This document shows positions 5,145 to 6,528 of a stretch of DNA of 6,528 bases, one piece after another. The position numbers and the translations under genes were made by a program. Positions within the stretch are counted from its first letter, which is position 1. Each line of letters starts with the position of its first letter. The notes beneath the pieces were generated by a model. The model was not told the origin of the DNA, made no database searches, and saw only the letters and a program-made list of their open reading frames with translations. The stretch comes from an uncultured Actinoplanes sp. (GTDB taxonomy: Bacteria; Actinomycetota; Actinomycetes; Mycobacteriales; Micromonosporaceae): contig CAKUMG010000337.1 in NCBI GenBank assembly GCA_934667465.1, positions 1-6,528 of the forward strand, read 5' to 3'.

Positions 5145-6528
5145 ATGGGCGTGGACTGGAACCTCGTTGCGGTGGTGGCCGCCGAAAGCATGTTCGGTGT
5201 CCTGTTCCTGCGCGCGCTCTACGCCTTCGTGCGCCGCCGCGACCCCCTGCAACGGGACGTGGCGTTCGTCCTGCTCCCGTGCACCGCCTGGTTCGCCACG
5301 GTGCTGGCGTGGCGGCTGTGGGGACCCTTCCCGTACGAGGTGCTGCTCGTCGCGGTCACGGTCCTGTTCGCCCAGCCCTACCTGACCGTGCGCCTGGCGG
5401 GCCGGCTGCGCTCGGTGCCGCGCTGGCTGGAGTGGTCGGCGCTGGCCACGTACGCGTTCACGGCCCTGCCCCTGCTGCTGGCCCCCGAGCCGATCTCCGG
5501 CCGCCAGTGGATCGTCGCCACCACGGGCTACGTCCTCGTCGAGGTGACCGCAGCGTTCCTGCTGCTCGGCAAGGCCCGGCGGCGCACCGGCGCCAACCGG
5601 GCCCGGCTCACCGTCGCGGCCTGCACCTCGCTGCTCTTCGCCGTGATGAGCACGCTGCTCGCGCTCGCGTCGACGCACCCCGGGGTCGCCGAGTACATCG
5701 AGGGCTACCGCGCGCTCGCCATCATCTGCGGGCTCGGCTACCTGATCGCCTTCGCTCCCCCGCGCTGGCTGCGTCGCGGCCTGTCCGCCGCGGCGGCCCA
5801 GTCGGTCTCCGAGCGCCTCCTGCGCGCACCGACCGACTCACCGGAGCAGGTCTGGCAGATGTACGCGGAGATCATGCGGCTGCACACCGGCGCCGACGCG
5901 GTGGCCGTGCTCATGCCGCGCGCCGACGGGATGCTCGGCACGACCGCGTACGCGGGCCCGCCGCTGCCCACCCCCGAGGAGCTGACCTACGCCGACCTGA
6001 CCGCGCTGATGCGCCGCGGCCGGCCCGCCCGGCTCCGCGAGGGCGGCGAGGCGCTGGTCGAGCACTACGGCGACGACCTCGGCGACGACTTCGTCACCGT
6101 GCTGAGCATGCCGGTGCCGCCCGACGCCGAGGGCGCCGTGCTGCTCTTCAACCGGCACCGCAGTCTCTTCAGCGACGACGACCTGCGGCTCTTCGCGCTG
6201 GTCGGCGGTCAGGCCGCGATCCTCGCCGAGCGGCAGGCGGTGGTGGACGCCCAGCGCCGCCTGGCCACCGAGCTGAGCGCGTCGGTGGCGGCGCTGACCC
6301 AGGCCAGCCAGGCCAAGAGCGCGTTCCTGGCGAACATGAGCCACGAGCTGCGTACACCGCTCAACGCGATCATCGGTTTCAGTGACCTCATGCGCCAGGA
6401 GGAGCCGGACGGCGACCGGCGCCGGGTGCCCGCCGAGTGGGTCGAGCACATCCACACCAGCGGCCGCCACCTGCTCGGCCTGATCAACGACATCCTCGAC
6501 CTGGCCAAGGTCGAGGCGGGCCGGCTGG
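5145..6528 (+). CDS. Multi-pass membrane sensor histidine kinase (7TM-like, GAF, HisKA), 3' end missing
   Basis: The first 461 residues are visible; the ATP-binding domain must lie past the window end. Hydrophobic segments at about 5-28, 38-59, 63-84, 96-113, 122-141, 154-175 and 188-204 suggest seven membrane spans with no large extracellular loop. A GAF-like domain follows (about 221-365; [19 protein letters not shown] and [31 protein letters not shown] are typical), then a coiled-coil linker (362-392), then HisKA with the H box [23 protein letters not shown] and phospho-acceptor H400. The end [13 protein letters not shown] is typical of hybrid kinases, so receiver domains may follow out of view. 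ATG 5145 is the first possible start because an in-frame TGA sits at 5121-5123. No Shine-Dalgarno is visible. A later ATG (M16, 5190) would cut the first span. The signal sensed is unknown. Confidence 0.93.
   Translation, partial: MGVDWNLVAVVAAESMFGVLFLRALYAFVRRRDPLQRDVAFVLLPCTAWFATVLAWRLWGPFPYEVLLVAVTVLFAQPYLTVRLAGRLRSVPRWLEWSALATYAFTALPLLLAPEPISGRQWIVATTGYVLVEVTAAFLLLGKARRRTGANRARLTVAACTSLLFAVMSTLLALASTHPGVAEYIEGYRALAIICGLGYLIAFAPPRWLRRGLSAAAAQSVSERLLRAPTDSPEQVWQMYAEIMRLHTGADAVAVLMPRADGMLGTTAYAGPPLPTPEELTYADLTALMRRGRPARLREGGEALVEHYGDDLGDDFVTVLSMPVPPDAEGAVLLFNRHRSLFSDDDLRLFALVGGQAAILAERQAVVDAQRRLATELSASVAALTQASQAKSAFLANMSHELRTPLNAIIGFSDLMRQEEPDGDRRRVPAEWVEHIHTSGRHLLGLINDILDLAKVEAGRL

Noticed and set aside
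5279..6385. A 368-codon plus-strand frame within the kinase gene
   Set aside because: It overlaps the kinase in another frame and encodes an Arg/Pro/Ala-rich shadow. The kinase frame has membrane segments, GAF and an H box.
5838..6470. A 210-codon minus-strand frame opposite the kinase
   Set aside because: Low-complexity antisense shadow of the GAF-HisKA coding region with no family resemblance.

Overview
This is a very GC-rich window with strong G/C bias at third codon positions. The protein sequences look actinobacterial. The gene order ribF-rpsO-pnp-M16 peptidase is the arrangement known from Streptomyces, and from mycobacteria, where the genes are ribF, rpsO, gpsI and pepR. The wording of PNPase and the hybrid-type sensor kinase suggest Micromonosporaceae (Actinoplanes or Micromonospora relatives). 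That family call is an inference from remembered sequences, not from a search.

Layout from right to left. A minus-strand cluster runs from about 5063 to 1. It holds ribF (riboflavin kinase/FAD synthetase), a leader of about 155 bases, rpsO (ribosomal protein S15), a strong hairpin right after the rpsO stop, a pnp leader of about 220 bases with several short palindromes, pnp (polynucleotide phosphorylase), a second and stronger hairpin, and the 5' part of an M16 zinc peptidase gene cut off by the window start. On the plus strand, a membrane sensor histidine kinase gene begins at 5145, divergent from ribF, and is cut off by the window end.

How the parts relate. Pairing rpsO with pnp is an ancient arrangement in which the genes are co-transcribed and then separated by processing or partial termination. 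The two hairpins, after rpsO and after pnp, fit that model and would set different levels for the ribosomal protein, the exoribonuclease and the peptidase. ribF supplies FMN and FAD and is a conserved neighbour with no direct mechanistic link. The kinase appears unrelated to this housekeeping block and sits where translation-cluster genes such as truB are often found in other actinobacteria.

I found no tRNA, rRNA, CRISPR array, insertion sequence or obvious horizontally acquired island. The coding content is mostly ordinary. The points worth a second look are the regulatory RNA structures, start-site choices for ribF and pnp, a probably leaderless kinase mRNA, and the kinase's uncharacterised multi-pass sensor domain.
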